Below, piece by piece: positions 8,113 through 15,293 of a stretch of DNA of 64,000 nucleotides. Each line of letters begins with the position of its first letter. Position 1 is the first letter of the stretch. The stretch lies in the NCBI GenBank assembly GCA_963712595.1, contig CAVQIM010000003.1, positions 124,001 to 188,000 of the forward strand, in the 5' to 3' direction. The notes under the pieces were generated by a model, which saw nothing but the letters and a program-made list of their open reading frames with translations, was not told the DNA's origin and did no database searches. This stretch comes from VRUE01 sp963712595 (GTDB taxonomy: Bacteria; Actinomycetota; Thermoleophilia; Solirubrobacterales; 70-9). A program made the translations under genes and the position numbers.

Positions 8113-8379
8113 TTAGGAGCTCCGAAAAGCTAGGCCGCAAGCAGTCTGGAGGACGTTGCCGGGAGTCGCAATGCGAGCCGCAGTGCGAAGTGCAGTGCGA
8201 GCCGTAGTGCGAGCAGCGGTGCGAGCGACGGAGCGCGTGTCAACCCCAAGGGGAACCCCGGCGTAAACCTCTGGAGCAACCATGCGGGGAACCGTCAAGG
8301 AAACCCCGGCGCGAAGTACAGAACGAAGCGCAGGACGAAGTACGGAACGAACCGCAGAGCGAACCGAACGTCTGCTCAC
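8113..8379 (-). CDS. Small arginine/alanine-rich protein made of 4-residue repeats
   Basis: An 88-residue frame whose GTG start directly follows the TAA stop of the XRE gene, with no gap, which favours translational coupling. Two blocks have a four-residue period, SAVRSVLRPALRSVLR near the start and RTAARTTARTALRTAAR later, each encoded by 12-base tandem DNA repeats. The blocks would form basic amphipathic helices. The alternative reading is that the 12-base repeats are DNA-level binding sites, such as iterons or excision sites, and that the frame is incidental. The tight coupling argues mildly for a real product. No known family is recognised. Confidence 0.4.
   Translation of the reverse strand: MSRRSVRSAVRSVLRPALRSVLRAGVSLTVPRMVAPEVYAGVPLGVDTRSVARTAARTTARTALRTAARIATPGNVLQTACGLAFRSS
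8168..8239. repeat. 12-bp tandem repeat array 1
   Basis: Six units in register (8168, 8180, 8192, 8204, 8216, 8228), consensus GCAGTGCGAGCC, the last one degenerate. It lies inside the integrative element downstream of the XRE gene. Confidence 0.8.
8309..8368. repeat. 12-bp tandem repeat array 2
   Basis: Five units in register (8309, 8321, 8333, 8345, 8357), consensus GAACGAAGYRCA. It has the same period as array 1 but a different consensus. About 70 bases separate the arrays and contain two copies of ACCCCGGCG. Confidence 0.8.
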
Positions 8380-8661
8380 TTAGGTGCCCGAGTCGGCCGA
8401 GAGCCTGTAGGTCCCAGCCTCCGTGTAACCGGATTGCCAATGGAGTCCTTCGAGGAGATCTCCAGGAGGAATGCCGAGTGAGCCGGCCAGCTTTATGAGC
8501 GTGTCGACCCGGGCGACGCGCTCGCCTCGCTCCAACTGGCCGACGGCGGTTCGGTGAAGCGAGGCGCGGACGCTCAGCTCTTCCTGCGAGAGCCCGGCCT
8601 TCTTACGGCAGCAGGACAGGTTTCGCCCGAACTGGGCTTTGACGCTGAACGGAGTTGCCAT
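8380..8661 (-). CDS. XRE-family helix-turn-helix regulator
   Basis: A 93-residue protein with a Cro/CI-type domain over residues about 8-70: FGRNLSCCRKKAGLSQEELS, then LHRTAVGQLERGERVARVDTL as the recognition helix region, then LAGSLGIPPGDLLEGL. It is the second gene of a three-gene set reading away from tRNA-Arg; its start is 5 bases after the preceding stop codon, and its own stop codon abuts the next GTG. By position it is the likely control gene of the element, regulating excision or the integrase. Confidence 0.88.
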   Translation of the reverse strand: MATPFSVKAQFGRNLSCCRKKAGLSQEELSVRASLHRTAVGQLERGERVARVDTLIKLAGSLGIPPGDLLEGLHWQSGYTEAGTYRLSADSGT

Positions 8662-8666
8662 CGGGG

Positions 8667-9062
8667 CTACGCGCCGAGCCTCGCCAGCAGCTCCTCGCAG
8701 GTGCTGCGGGCGAGCTGGGAGCGAGCATTGACCTTCTCTTCCTCCTCCCGCTGCTCGCGGTCGCTCTCCGAGCCGCTGACGCCTCCTTCCGCTTCACTGC
8801 GGATGCGCTTGAGCGCTTCCGTCAGATCCTCTCGCGGCATGGTCAGCTCGATCGCCTCGCGACTGTCCTCCCGGTCCCAGCCGAGGTCGGCCAGCAGCCG
8901 GAAGTCTTCGCTGAACTCCAGCGCGAGCCGCTCGGCGGTCGCGTAGTCGCCTTTCGCCTCCATCGCGATCCAGACGTCACCGAGACCACCGAGGTGGTTG
9001 CGAACGAGCTCGTAGAGCGCGTCGCGCTGTTCCTTGCTGATCGTGGCGGTGCTCCTGGGCAT
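8667..9062 (-). CDS. Hypothetical helical protein, first gene of the element's control operon
   Basis: A 131-residue protein. The start is ATG 9062 because GAGGAG lies about 9 bases upstream; the frame continues to 9110 without a better site. The sequence is nearly all helix: SKEQRDALYELVRNHLGG, then GDYATAERLALEFSEDFRLL, then a charged SDREQREEEEKVNARS segment and a C-terminal helix. The first half could bind DNA or protein. It is cotranscribed with the XRE regulator 5 bases downstream. I do not recognise a functional family. Confidence 0.65.
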   Translation of the reverse strand: MPRSTATISKEQRDALYELVRNHLGGLGDVWIAMEAKGDYATAERLALEFSEDFRLLADLGWDREDSREAIELTMPREDLTEALKRIRSEAEGGVSGSESDREQREEEEKVNARSQLARSTCEELLARLGA

Positions 9063-9283
9063 CGGCGCTTCTCCTCTCGGGTGGGCACCAGAGGACCGCC
9101 CGCGATGCACCCCATGACGGGGACGACGGGTACCGTCTCTCTCGCATCGAAGCTAGGTCTTCGGTGCCGGGCCCCGGGGCGTTTGCGCGCCGCCGGGGCC
9201 GCTATTTGGTCTTGTCGGCGGCGAACGTAGGTGGACGGGGCGCCCGTCTCAAGGCCTTCCGCAGAACGTCACTCGGACCTCAT

Positions 9284-9304
9284 GTTGCCCCAGGCGTTGC
9301 CCCA
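9284..9304 (+). promoter_or_regulatory. Right integrase arm-type sites (GTTGCCCCA pair)
   Basis: GTTGCCCCA at 9284-9292 and 9296-9304, the same 12-base period and the same preceding CAT as the left pair at 3270 and 3282. It lies 71 bases from the att core at the right end. Confidence 0.65.
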
Positions 9305-9332
9305 GCGGCTTTTTCGCGTTCTTCCTAGACCG

Positions 9333-9365
9333 CCAAAAACCCCGCAAACCCGCTCCCCAAGCGGG
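9333..9365 (-). terminator. Candidate terminator downstream of tRNA-Arg
   Basis: On the minus strand a six-base stem CCCGCT/AGCGGG (9360-9365 with 9349-9354, five-base loop) is followed by TTTGCGGGGTTTTT. It lies inside the element, so the inserted DNA supplies the tRNA with a terminator. Confidence 0.45.
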
Positions 9366-9375
9366 ATTCAGCGAA

Positions 9376-9417
9376 CGCGCCTGACAGGATTCGAACCTGT
9401 GACCTTCGGTTTCGTAG
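9376..9417 (-). repeat. attR: att core within tRNA-Arg
   Basis: The 42-base direct repeat partner of 3131-3172. It reconstitutes the 3' half of the intact tRNA gene after integration. Confidence 0.9.
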
Positions 9418-9449
9418 ACCGACGCTCTATCCAACTGAGCTACAGGCGC
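9376..9449 (-). tRNA. tRNA-Arg (anticodon ACG)
   Basis: A 74-base cloverleaf on the minus strand with a seven-pair acceptor stem GCGCCTG/CAGGCGC, discriminator G, D-arm AGCTCAGTTGGATAGAGC, anticodon loop CTACGAA and T-arm ACAGGTTCGAATCCTGT. Anticodon ACG, read as ICG, decodes CGU, CGC and CGA. CCA is not encoded. Its 3' half is the attachment site of the integrative element. Confidence 0.97.
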
Positions 9450-9641
9450 GGGATCTGCAAATGCACGGGTTTGGCGGATTCGCAGACCGGCATCCTAGCC
9501 TTGGAGCGCCCTGGGCGCGACTTCAGCGGATCCGCCCTGTCACGGCATCGACAGGTCTCCGGCATCTTAGCCGCAGCCGGACGCCCGGCCGCGACCAGGC
9601 CTGGCTCCCCCGACAAAGGGAGGAACCAGGCCCGACGTCGC

Positions 9642-12600
9642 CTACCAGAACCCGAGGGTTTTGCCCACATTGGCTCCAGTCAATACCCATTTCGAGTTGC
9701 CCAACAGTGTCGCTTTCCAGCCTCCGAACGCAGCCGTGGCAGTGGACGTCACGTTCATGCTCGTCGCTTCGCTGCCGTACTCGAAGGAACCCGCTGCATT
9801 CGATAGGAACGTTGTTTCTTCGAACCAGCCGCAGCCGCCTTCAGCTATGAGGTAGAAGAGGATCGTACTTTCTGAGTGAAAGTTGCCGTCCACACTGAAG
9901 CTGATCGGTTTCGTTTTGCAGGATGGATTACCGACTTCCGTACAGGAGAGCGATACGTTCTCTTTTTTCAGCCCGGTCGAGGCGAGCGTGCCAGAGCCCG
10001 ATTCGCTGCAGGTGAACGCGGTCGAGAGCGAGGACTGTTTGAGTTCGAATACGAACGTGCCGTTCAGCGAAAAGCTAGCTTCCGTTATGCCGAGTTCGGC
10101 AAACGTTTTGCCGCCGATGCGGACCTGGGCACCGGCTCCTGCCGGCGGCCATGTGGTGAAGTGCCGAGTTTCTCCATATGTCGTGCCTTTGGAGCTCGTC
10201 GCAACAACATGGTAATAATAGGTCGTTCCGGCTTTGAGGCCGCTGAGTGCCTCACTGACGGCAACGCCGCTACTGCCAGAGCCTATGCTTTTAGCCGTGG
10301 CCGGAACCGTCGACCCGTAGGTGGGTGTCGTTCCATACTCGAACTGGTAGCTGGTTGCCGTTCCTTGGGGGTTGATCGTGGCCTTCAGCGTTGCTTCGGT
10401 GCGCTTGATCGATTTCGTTGCCCCAGTGAGAACCGGCGGCACCGCACCGGGCAGCCATTTCTGGACGCGCATTTTATTGACGCCTTGATCGGCCACCCAG
10501 ATCGTTCCGTCGGCAGCAATCGCGCTCCCGCGGGGATTGTTGAACTGACCATTGCCACTTCCCCATTCACCAAAGTGAGTGGCGTATTCACCCTCCGGGT
10601 AAAAGCCGGCAACCTCATCCATTTCCGAGTCAGACTCCCAAATGGTGCCGGCTGCGTCAATCGCAAACGAATAAGGAGAAAATGACGCAGCCTGGAACTG
10701 GCCGACGAATTCGCAGCTCGAATTGAACTGCTGTAGACGGTGTTCGTCACTGACCCAAACATTGCCGTCCGAGTCAGCCTCGATCGCCAACGGTTCTGGG
10801 TTGAACTGGCCATTGCCGCTGCCCGCGCTTCCACACTTGGACAGATATTCCCCTTTTGAATTGAACTTCTGGATGCGGTCGTTCCCGCTGTCTGATACCC
10901 AGATATTGCCCGCCGGGTCGATCGCAATCTCGCGGGGAGCACTCAGAAGCCCGTTGCCGGAGCCTTTGGAACCGAACTGGCTCAGATACTGGCACGTTGG
11001 ACTGATCTTTTGAATGCGATTGTTTTCGCGATCAGCGACCCAGATATTGCCCGCAGCGTCGGCCTCGAGGTCTCGCGGATTGTTGAACTGACCGTTGCCG
11101 CTGCCTGTCGATCCGATCTGGCACTGGTATTCCCCATTTGAGTTGAACTTCTGGATGCGGTTGGCTGTCGTGTCGGAGACCCAGACATTGCCCGAAGGAT
11201 CGACCGCCATGCCCCAGACATAGGAGAACTGGCCATTACCCGTGCCTTTGGAGCCGAAAGAAGAGGAATAGGTGGGAGCATTCACCGTTCGCGGGGTTGT
11301 GAAGGTTTTGTCTTGACCTTCGCTAAACCCTCCTTCGTTCGTCGCGATCGCGCGATAGTGATAGGTGGTATTCGGTTCGACAGCGAAGGTAATCGATTGA
11401 CTGACTTTCACACCCGTGCTGCCGGCGCCGATGTTAGGCCCGGGCGCAGCGGGCACGAAATTGCTGTAGCTGGTGGTCTTGCCATACTGGAACTGATAGG
11501 TCGTTTCGGTTCCGTTGGGATTGATCGTGGCGTTGAGCGTTGCCCCCGATCCCCCAACGGAAGTTGCAGCTTCCGCCGTTATCGTAGGTTTCGGAGGCGA
11601 GAGAGTCGTGAAGGTTTTTTCTTCCCCGTAGACTTGCTGGTAATCCACGCTTTGAGCAACCACACGGTATTTGTAAGTGGTGCCCAATGCGAGGCCCGTA
11701 AGCGGAATTTCGGCTTTGTATGTTCCTTCACTGGATCCGTTGCCGTAGCCAATGTCTTGCAAAGGCGTTGTGGATTCCCAGTAGCCTGCCGACGTCGGCG
11801 CGTATTGGAGACGGTACGACGCTTTTGTCCCTTCCGGGTTGATTTCGCCTTTCACAAGGGCGCTTTTGCCTTTCACCGACGTAGCGGCTCCGGTGATGGC
11901 CTTTGGCGGCGCAACCAGGAACCAGTCCTCGGGACCGGCCAGATCCCAGTATTCGGCCAGCCAGGAACCGGCTGCCGGCGCGGCGTTGAAATAGGTGTCC
12001 TTGTTGCAGTCGATCGGGACCGTGGTCGGGGTCTTGTAGCCTTCGTATTCAGAGCAGATGTCGGAGAAATAGAACCATTCCGGTTCTTTGTAGCAGAGTA
12101 TGTCCAGGCCGTCTGAGCAGTGGTGACCAGGAGTCGATTCCGGCGCGTTTTCATATGCTGGTTCGAGTTTTCCCTGTGAGCCGCCCAGGGAGTGGATCAA
12201 CTCATGGATAGTCGTATGGCTTTCCCAGACCTGTTTGGTGCCGCTTTCATAGCTGGTGTTGAAGATCCCCGCACTCGAGGTGAATTCAGCGTTGTCGTTG
12301 AAGTGGCTTTTCAGGGGGTCATTTCTGATTGGGCCCCCCATGCCGGCAACCAATGTGGGGGCTTCTTCGTAGGGGGCGTGATCAAAGATCAGGTACTTGA
12401 CCGCTGATTCTCCTGTGGGTTCTCCGAAGAGGGCGCTTGCAACCGTCGCCCTTAGGCTGGGGAAGTTGTTGTTGGCGCTGGTGACGTTGTAGACGTTGAT
12501 TTCCCCCGATCCGTTGCAATCGACGGCCATCTTGACGACGCGTTTGCCGGCGCTCGACTGCGAGGACTGATCGGAGATCTTCCAGTTCATCCGTTTCACG

Positions 12601-13058
12601 ATGCTGCGCAGAGTCGACGTGGGCGTCGGCGTCCCATCCGAGGAGCGATGGCTGTAGACGACGACGATGCGCGGCCCCGTGGTGCGGCAGATGGGGGCCA
12701 GTTCGTTGCTAGGCAGTGAGATCAACCCGCCTGACCCATCGGCTGCTTCCTCGGCCGAGGCACTAATGCCGGTTGACTGGGGCAGGTAGTCCACGTGCGC
12801 GAAACCAGGGGGCTGGCCAGGATGGCGGACTTCGTATTCGCCCCTGCCTGGCAAAAAGCGCCAAGTCGCCTTGCCGACCTTGCGAACGTCAGGCTGGTCG
12901 GGCATCCGGCCGCCAAAGGGGACGGCGCCATCGTCGCCCTGGGCGAATGCCGCTGCCGGCACGACCGTGACAATGGCGCATACGCACAGCAGCACGCTGA
13001 AGATCACGGACAGTGCCGCATGCGACACCCCGCGGATCGAGTGAGTCTCCACCTGCAT
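9642..13058 (-). CDS. Large secreted protein: protease-like domain, Fn3-like domains and NHL repeats
   Basis: An 1138-residue exported protein. The start is ATG 13058, preceded by AAGGGGGAG; the frame runs on to 13295 without signals. Residues 1-40 are a signal peptide (SVIFSVLLCVCAIVTVVPAAAFA). The next 330 residues contain HELIHSLGG and, later, PGHHCSDG, a zinc-protease-like HExxH with a possible third ligand. Then come two Fn3-like domains with INPEGT and INPNGT motifs and tyrosine-rich strands, a run of five to six NHL repeats (GNGQF...DPSGNVWVSD...RIQKFN) likely forming a beta-propeller, another Fn3-like domain and a C-terminal beta domain of about 150 residues. It probably acts outside the cell in adhesion or on peptides. 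DNA-level repeats within the NHL region could allow copy-number change. Confidence 0.85.
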   Translation of the reverse strand: MQVETHSIRGVSHAALSVIFSVLLCVCAIVTVVPAAAFAQGDDGAVPFGGRMPDQPDVRKVGKATWRFLPGRGEYEVRHPGQPPGFAHVDYLPQSTGISASAEEAADGSGGLISLPSNELAPICRTTGPRIVVVYSHRSSDGTPTPTSTLRSIVKRMNWKISDQSSQSSAGKRVVKMAVDCNGSGEINVYNVTSANNNFPSLRATVASALFGEPTGESAVKYLIFDHAPYEEAPTLVAGMGGPIRNDPLKSHFNDNAEFTSSAGIFNTSYESGTKQVWESHTTIHELIHSLGGSQGKLEPAYENAPESTPGHHCSDGLDILCYKEPEWFYFSDICSEYEGYKTPTTVPIDCNKDTYFNAAPAAGSWLAEYWDLAGPEDWFLVAPPKAITGAATSVKGKSALVKGEINPEGTKASYRLQYAPTSAGYWESTTPLQDIGYGNGSSEGTYKAEIPLTGLALGTTYKYRVVAQSVDYQQVYGEEKTFTTLSPPKPTITAEAATSVGGSGATLNATINPNGTETTYQFQYGKTTSYSNFVPAAPGPNIGAGSTGVKVSQSITFAVEPNTTYHYRAIATNEGGFSEGQDKTFTTPRTVNAPTYSSSFGSKGTGNGQFSYVWGMAVDPSGNVWVSDTTANRIQKFNSNGEYQCQIGSTGSGNGQFNNPRDLEADAAGNIWVADRENNRIQKISPTCQYLSQFGSKGSGNGLLSAPREIAIDPAGNIWVSDSGNDRIQKFNSKGEYLSKCGSAGSGNGQFNPEPLAIEADSDGNVWVSDEHRLQQFNSSCEFVGQFQAASFSPYSFAIDAAGTIWESDSEMDEVAGFYPEGEYATHFGEWGSGNGQFNNPRGSAIAADGTIWVADQGVNKMRVQKWLPGAVPPVLTGATKSIKRTEATLKATINPQGTATSYQFEYGTTPTYGSTVPATAKSIGSGSSGVAVSEALSGLKAGTTYYYHVVATSSKGTTYGETRHFTTWPPAGAGAQVRIGGKTFAELGITEASFSLNGTFVFELKQSSLSTAFTCSESGSGTLASTGLKKENVSLSCTEVGNPSCKTKPISFSVDGNFHSESTILFYLIAEGGCGWFEETTFLSNAAGSFEYGSEATSMNVTSTATAAFGGWKATLLGNSKWVLTGANVGKTLGFW

Positions 13059-13212
13059 CTCCCCCTTGCACGTCGGCGCCCGGTTAGGCGCTTGGTATTT
13101 CCCCCCCGGCTTAGAGCCGGTACTTGGTGGCGACGCTAACCGAAGCGACCAGCCCCTCGATGGCCCAATGTGGCGCGTCGGGGGGAGCCAAATCACCAAT
13201 GTGGTGCGGCAA

Positions 13213-13683
13213 TCAGGCCGACTCGGGCTCAACGGGCCGGTTGAGCCGTACATGCCACTGGACGGTGGCGAAGGCGACGCGCTGGCCGGAAGCATCGGTG
13301 AGCTCGACCTCGCAGGGAAAAACGACCTTGCCCTCGGCGTCGAGCGTCGCCAGAGCCTCTGCTGCAGGAACCCCCAGCTTGGCGCTCGCCTCGATCGGGC
13401 CCTTGGCGATCTTCTCGTAGGAGATCTCGGCGCTGCGAGCGAGCGGGGTCACTTCGCCCAAGCGCTCGGCGAAAGCGCCGACGAAAGCAGCGCCCGACGC
13501 CGTCTCGGAGACAGTGAAGAGAGCCCCGGCGTGCTGAGAGCCGACGTGGTTGGTCAACTCGGCGCGCTCGGGCAGGCGCACGACGGCCTCTCCCTCGGCT
13601 ATCCGAGTTATCTCCAGGCCCAGGTGGCCGGCAAACGGCACCGCCTGGGTCATGCCCTGAGCGATCAGATCGAAGTCGGTCAT
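13213..13683 (-). CDS. PaaI-type hotdog-fold thioesterase (DUF4442-like)
   Basis: A 156-residue hotdog-fold protein from ATG 13683. Typical features are MGLE-like GHLGLEITRIAEGEAVVRLP, then the segment NHVGSQHAGALFTVSETASGAA, which forms the central helix, and strand pairs ending in VQWHVRLN. Such proteins hydrolyse acyl-CoA or remove CoA esters. It lies 20 bases after the enoyl-CoA hydratase gene on the same strand, so the pair may act on the same acyl-CoA pool. The substrate is unknown. Confidence 0.82.
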   Translation of the reverse strand: MTDFDLIAQGMTQAVPFAGHLGLEITRIAEGEAVVRLPERAELTNHVGSQHAGALFTVSETASGAAFVGAFAERLGEVTPLARSAEISYEKIAKGPIEASAKLGVPAAEALATLDAEGKVVFPCEVELTDASGQRVAFATVQWHVRLNRPVEPESA

Positions 13684-13703
13684 GGCTGGAACCCTAGCGG
13701 CGC

Positions 13704-14492
13704 TCAGCGGCCCTCGAACTCGGCGTGGCCAGGACCCTTCTCCAGGAAGGTCTTGACCGCCCGCTGTAGGTCCTCCGTGGCGAACAGCTCCCCGGCCTCG
13801 GTGCGGATCGCCTCGTCGGCCGCCGGAATGCCGCCCTCGCGAAAGCGACGCAGGACGAGCTTGGTCATCGCGTGCGCCTTGGTCGGACCTGCCGCCAGCT
13901 CGGCGGCGCATGCGCGAGCGCGCTCGTCGAAGCCCTCGTCATCGAGGACCCGGTTGACCACGCCCCAAGCGGCGAGCTCTTCGGCGCCAAAGAGCTCTCC
14001 GGTCATCACCAGCTCGCGCGCGCGGCCGCTGCCCGCCCGCTCGGCGAGACGTTGCGTCCCGCCCATCGAGGGGGTCAAGCCGACGACTTTCTCGACCAGG
14101 CCGAACTTGGCGGAACGTGCGGCGAGGATCAGGTCGCAACCCAGTGCCAGCTCGAAGGCCGCGGTGAGGGTGAGCGCGTGGGCGGCGAAGACGACCGGGA
14201 GCGGCAGCCGTTCGACCCGTTCGACGGTGCCGATCAACTCGTCCCAGAGCTCGCTCGCCCGCGCTGGCGTCAGCCCATCGAACTCGGCGACGTTGACGCC
14301 GCCGGAAACCGCCCGGCCCTCGGCCCGGATCAAGAGCGCCCGCGGCGGCTCGGCCTCGACCTCGTCGATCGCCTCCACCAGGCCCTCGAACATGCGCCTG
14401 TCGAAGAGGTTGAGCGGCGGGCTGTCGAGTGTCATCAGCGCCAGACCGCTCGCTTCGCGCTCCACCCGGACGACTTTCCCCTCGCTGCCCAT
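13704..14492 (-). CDS. Enoyl-CoA hydratase/isomerase family protein
   Basis: A 262-residue crotonase-fold protein; start ATG 14492, although 14534 is possible and would overlap the divergent gene's ATG. The N-terminal strand LMTLDSPPLNLFDRRM, the oxyanion-hole regions around EGRAVSGGVNVAEF and ALTLTAAFELALGCDLILA, and the GLVEKVVGLTPSMGGTQRLAE segment are all present. The position after LTPSMGGTQ normally carrying a catalytic acid is unclear, so the reaction (hydration, isomerisation or decarboxylation) cannot be assigned. It forms an operon with the thioesterase downstream. Confidence 0.87.
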   Translation of the reverse strand: MGSEGKVVRVEREASGLALMTLDSPPLNLFDRRMFEGLVEAIDEVEAEPPRALLIRAEGRAVSGGVNVAEFDGLTPARASELWDELIGTVERVERLPLPVVFAAHALTLTAAFELALGCDLILAARSAKFGLVEKVVGLTPSMGGTQRLAERAGSGRARELVMTGELFGAEELAAWGVVNRVLDDEGFDERARACAAELAAGPTKAHAMTKLVLRRFREGGIPAADEAIRTEAGELFATEDLQRAVKTFLEKGPGHAEFEGR

Positions 14493-14533
14493 GCCGGACG
14501 AGACAATAGAGCGAGCGACGAAAGGAGACGGCA

Positions 14534-15187
14534 ATGAGGATCGGCGTGCTGGGAACCGGCGCGGTGGGACGGAGGATCGGGACCAAGCTGGTCGAGCTGG
14601 GCCACGAGGTGACGATGGGATCGCGCTCGGCGGACAGCGAGGGCCTGACCGGGTGGCTGCGCGAGACCGGCGGGGTGGCCGCCGGCGGTACCTTCGCTGA
14701 GGCCGCCTCCAGCGCAGAGCTCGTCTTCAATTGCACCGCCGGCGGGGCATCGCTGGAGGCGCTGCAGGCGGCCGGTGCCGAGAACCTCGCCGGCAAGGTG
14801 CTCGTCGACGTCTCCAACCCCCTCGACTTCTCGAAGGGCGTTCCACCGACGCTCTCGATCTGCAATGACGACAGCCTCGGCGAGCGGATCCAAGCCACTT
14901 TCCCCGAGGCGGAGGTGGTCAAGGCGCTGAACACGATCAACAACCAGGTGATGACCGAGCCCGGTCGTCTACCCGGCGCTCACAACGTCTTCGTCTGCGG
15001 CGAGGACGAGGGGGCAAAGGCGACGGTTGGCGAGCTGCTGCAGAGCTTTGGCTGGCCGCGCGAGGCGATCGTCGACCTCGGTGGGATCTCGGCAGCCCGC
15101 GGGACCGAGATGTACCTGCCGCTCTGGCTGCGCCTGATGGGATCGCTGGGCACGGCGGATTTCAACATCCAGGTCCGCGTGCCCTGA
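14534..15187 (+). CDS. F420-dependent NADP oxidoreductase-like protein (NADPH:F420 reductase family)
   Basis: A 217-residue single Rossmann-fold protein. It begins MRIGVLGTGAVGRRIGTKL, a GxGxxG dinucleotide site, followed by GSRSADSEGL where NADP phosphate is normally bound, then DVSNPLDFSKG and VVKALNTINNQVM, typical of the family that passes hydride between NADPH and coenzyme F420. Actinobacteria of this group make F420. It is divergent from the hydratase, whose start lies 42 bases away. Its last four codons and stop lie in the left arm of a 22-bp palindrome shared with the convergent pyruvate kinase gene. Confidence 0.8.
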   Translation: MRIGVLGTGAVGRRIGTKLVELGHEVTMGSRSADSEGLTGWLRETGGVAAGGTFAEAASSAELVFNCTAGGASLEALQAAGAENLAGKVLVDVSNPLDFSKGVPPTLSICNDDSLGERIQATFPEAEVVKALNTINNQVMTEPGRLPGAHNVFVCGEDEGAKATVGELLQSFGWPREAIVDLGGISAARGTEMYLPLWLRLMGSLGTADFNIQVRVP

Positions 15188-15293
15188 GACGTTCTGGGGC
15201 CAAGCGGGACAAGGAAGAGGCCGGAAGGCAAGCGCCTTTCGGCGACCGATGACGCCGTAGCGCGCCGGCATCCAGAGCGTCTCAGGGCACGCG
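15176..15293. repeat. Palindromic element E1 between convergent genes
   Basis: Arms of 22 bases at 15176-15197 and 15272-15293 pair at 21 of 22 positions around a 74-base centre. Each arm contains the stop codon of one flanking gene, so both proteins end in Arg-Val-Pro. The centre has CCAAGCGGGACAAGGA (15200-15215), also found in element E2 at 21216-21231. It could act as a two-way terminator; the long arms and shared core suggest a dispersed repeat. Confidence 0.8.

Larger units (their letters stand above)
3131..9417. mobile_element. 6.2-kb integrative element inserted in tRNA-Arg(ACG)
   Basis: The 42 bases at 3131-3172 are repeated exactly at 9376-9417, where they form the 3' half of tRNA-Arg from the discriminator base to the anticodon loop. 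This is the classic footprint of a tyrosine integrase using a tRNA gene as attB. The span contains such an integrase (6666-7871), an XRE regulator operon beside the tRNA, a HEPN/MNT pair and two unrecognised cargo genes. The stretch from about 4450 to 6660 is visibly less GC-rich than the flanks, consistent with transfer. No relaxase, replication initiator, coupling ATPase or phage structural gene is present, so it is a cryptic, mobilisable or satellite-like island rather than a self-transmissible element. Confidence 0.88.

Noticed and set aside
9642..13058. Polymorphic toxin
   Set aside because: The repeats are NHL and Fn3-like rather than RHS, and there is no toxin-like C-terminus or adjacent immunity gene.
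13059..13295. N-terminal extension of the large NHL protein
   Set aside because: A strong ribosome site and signal peptide define the start at 13058.
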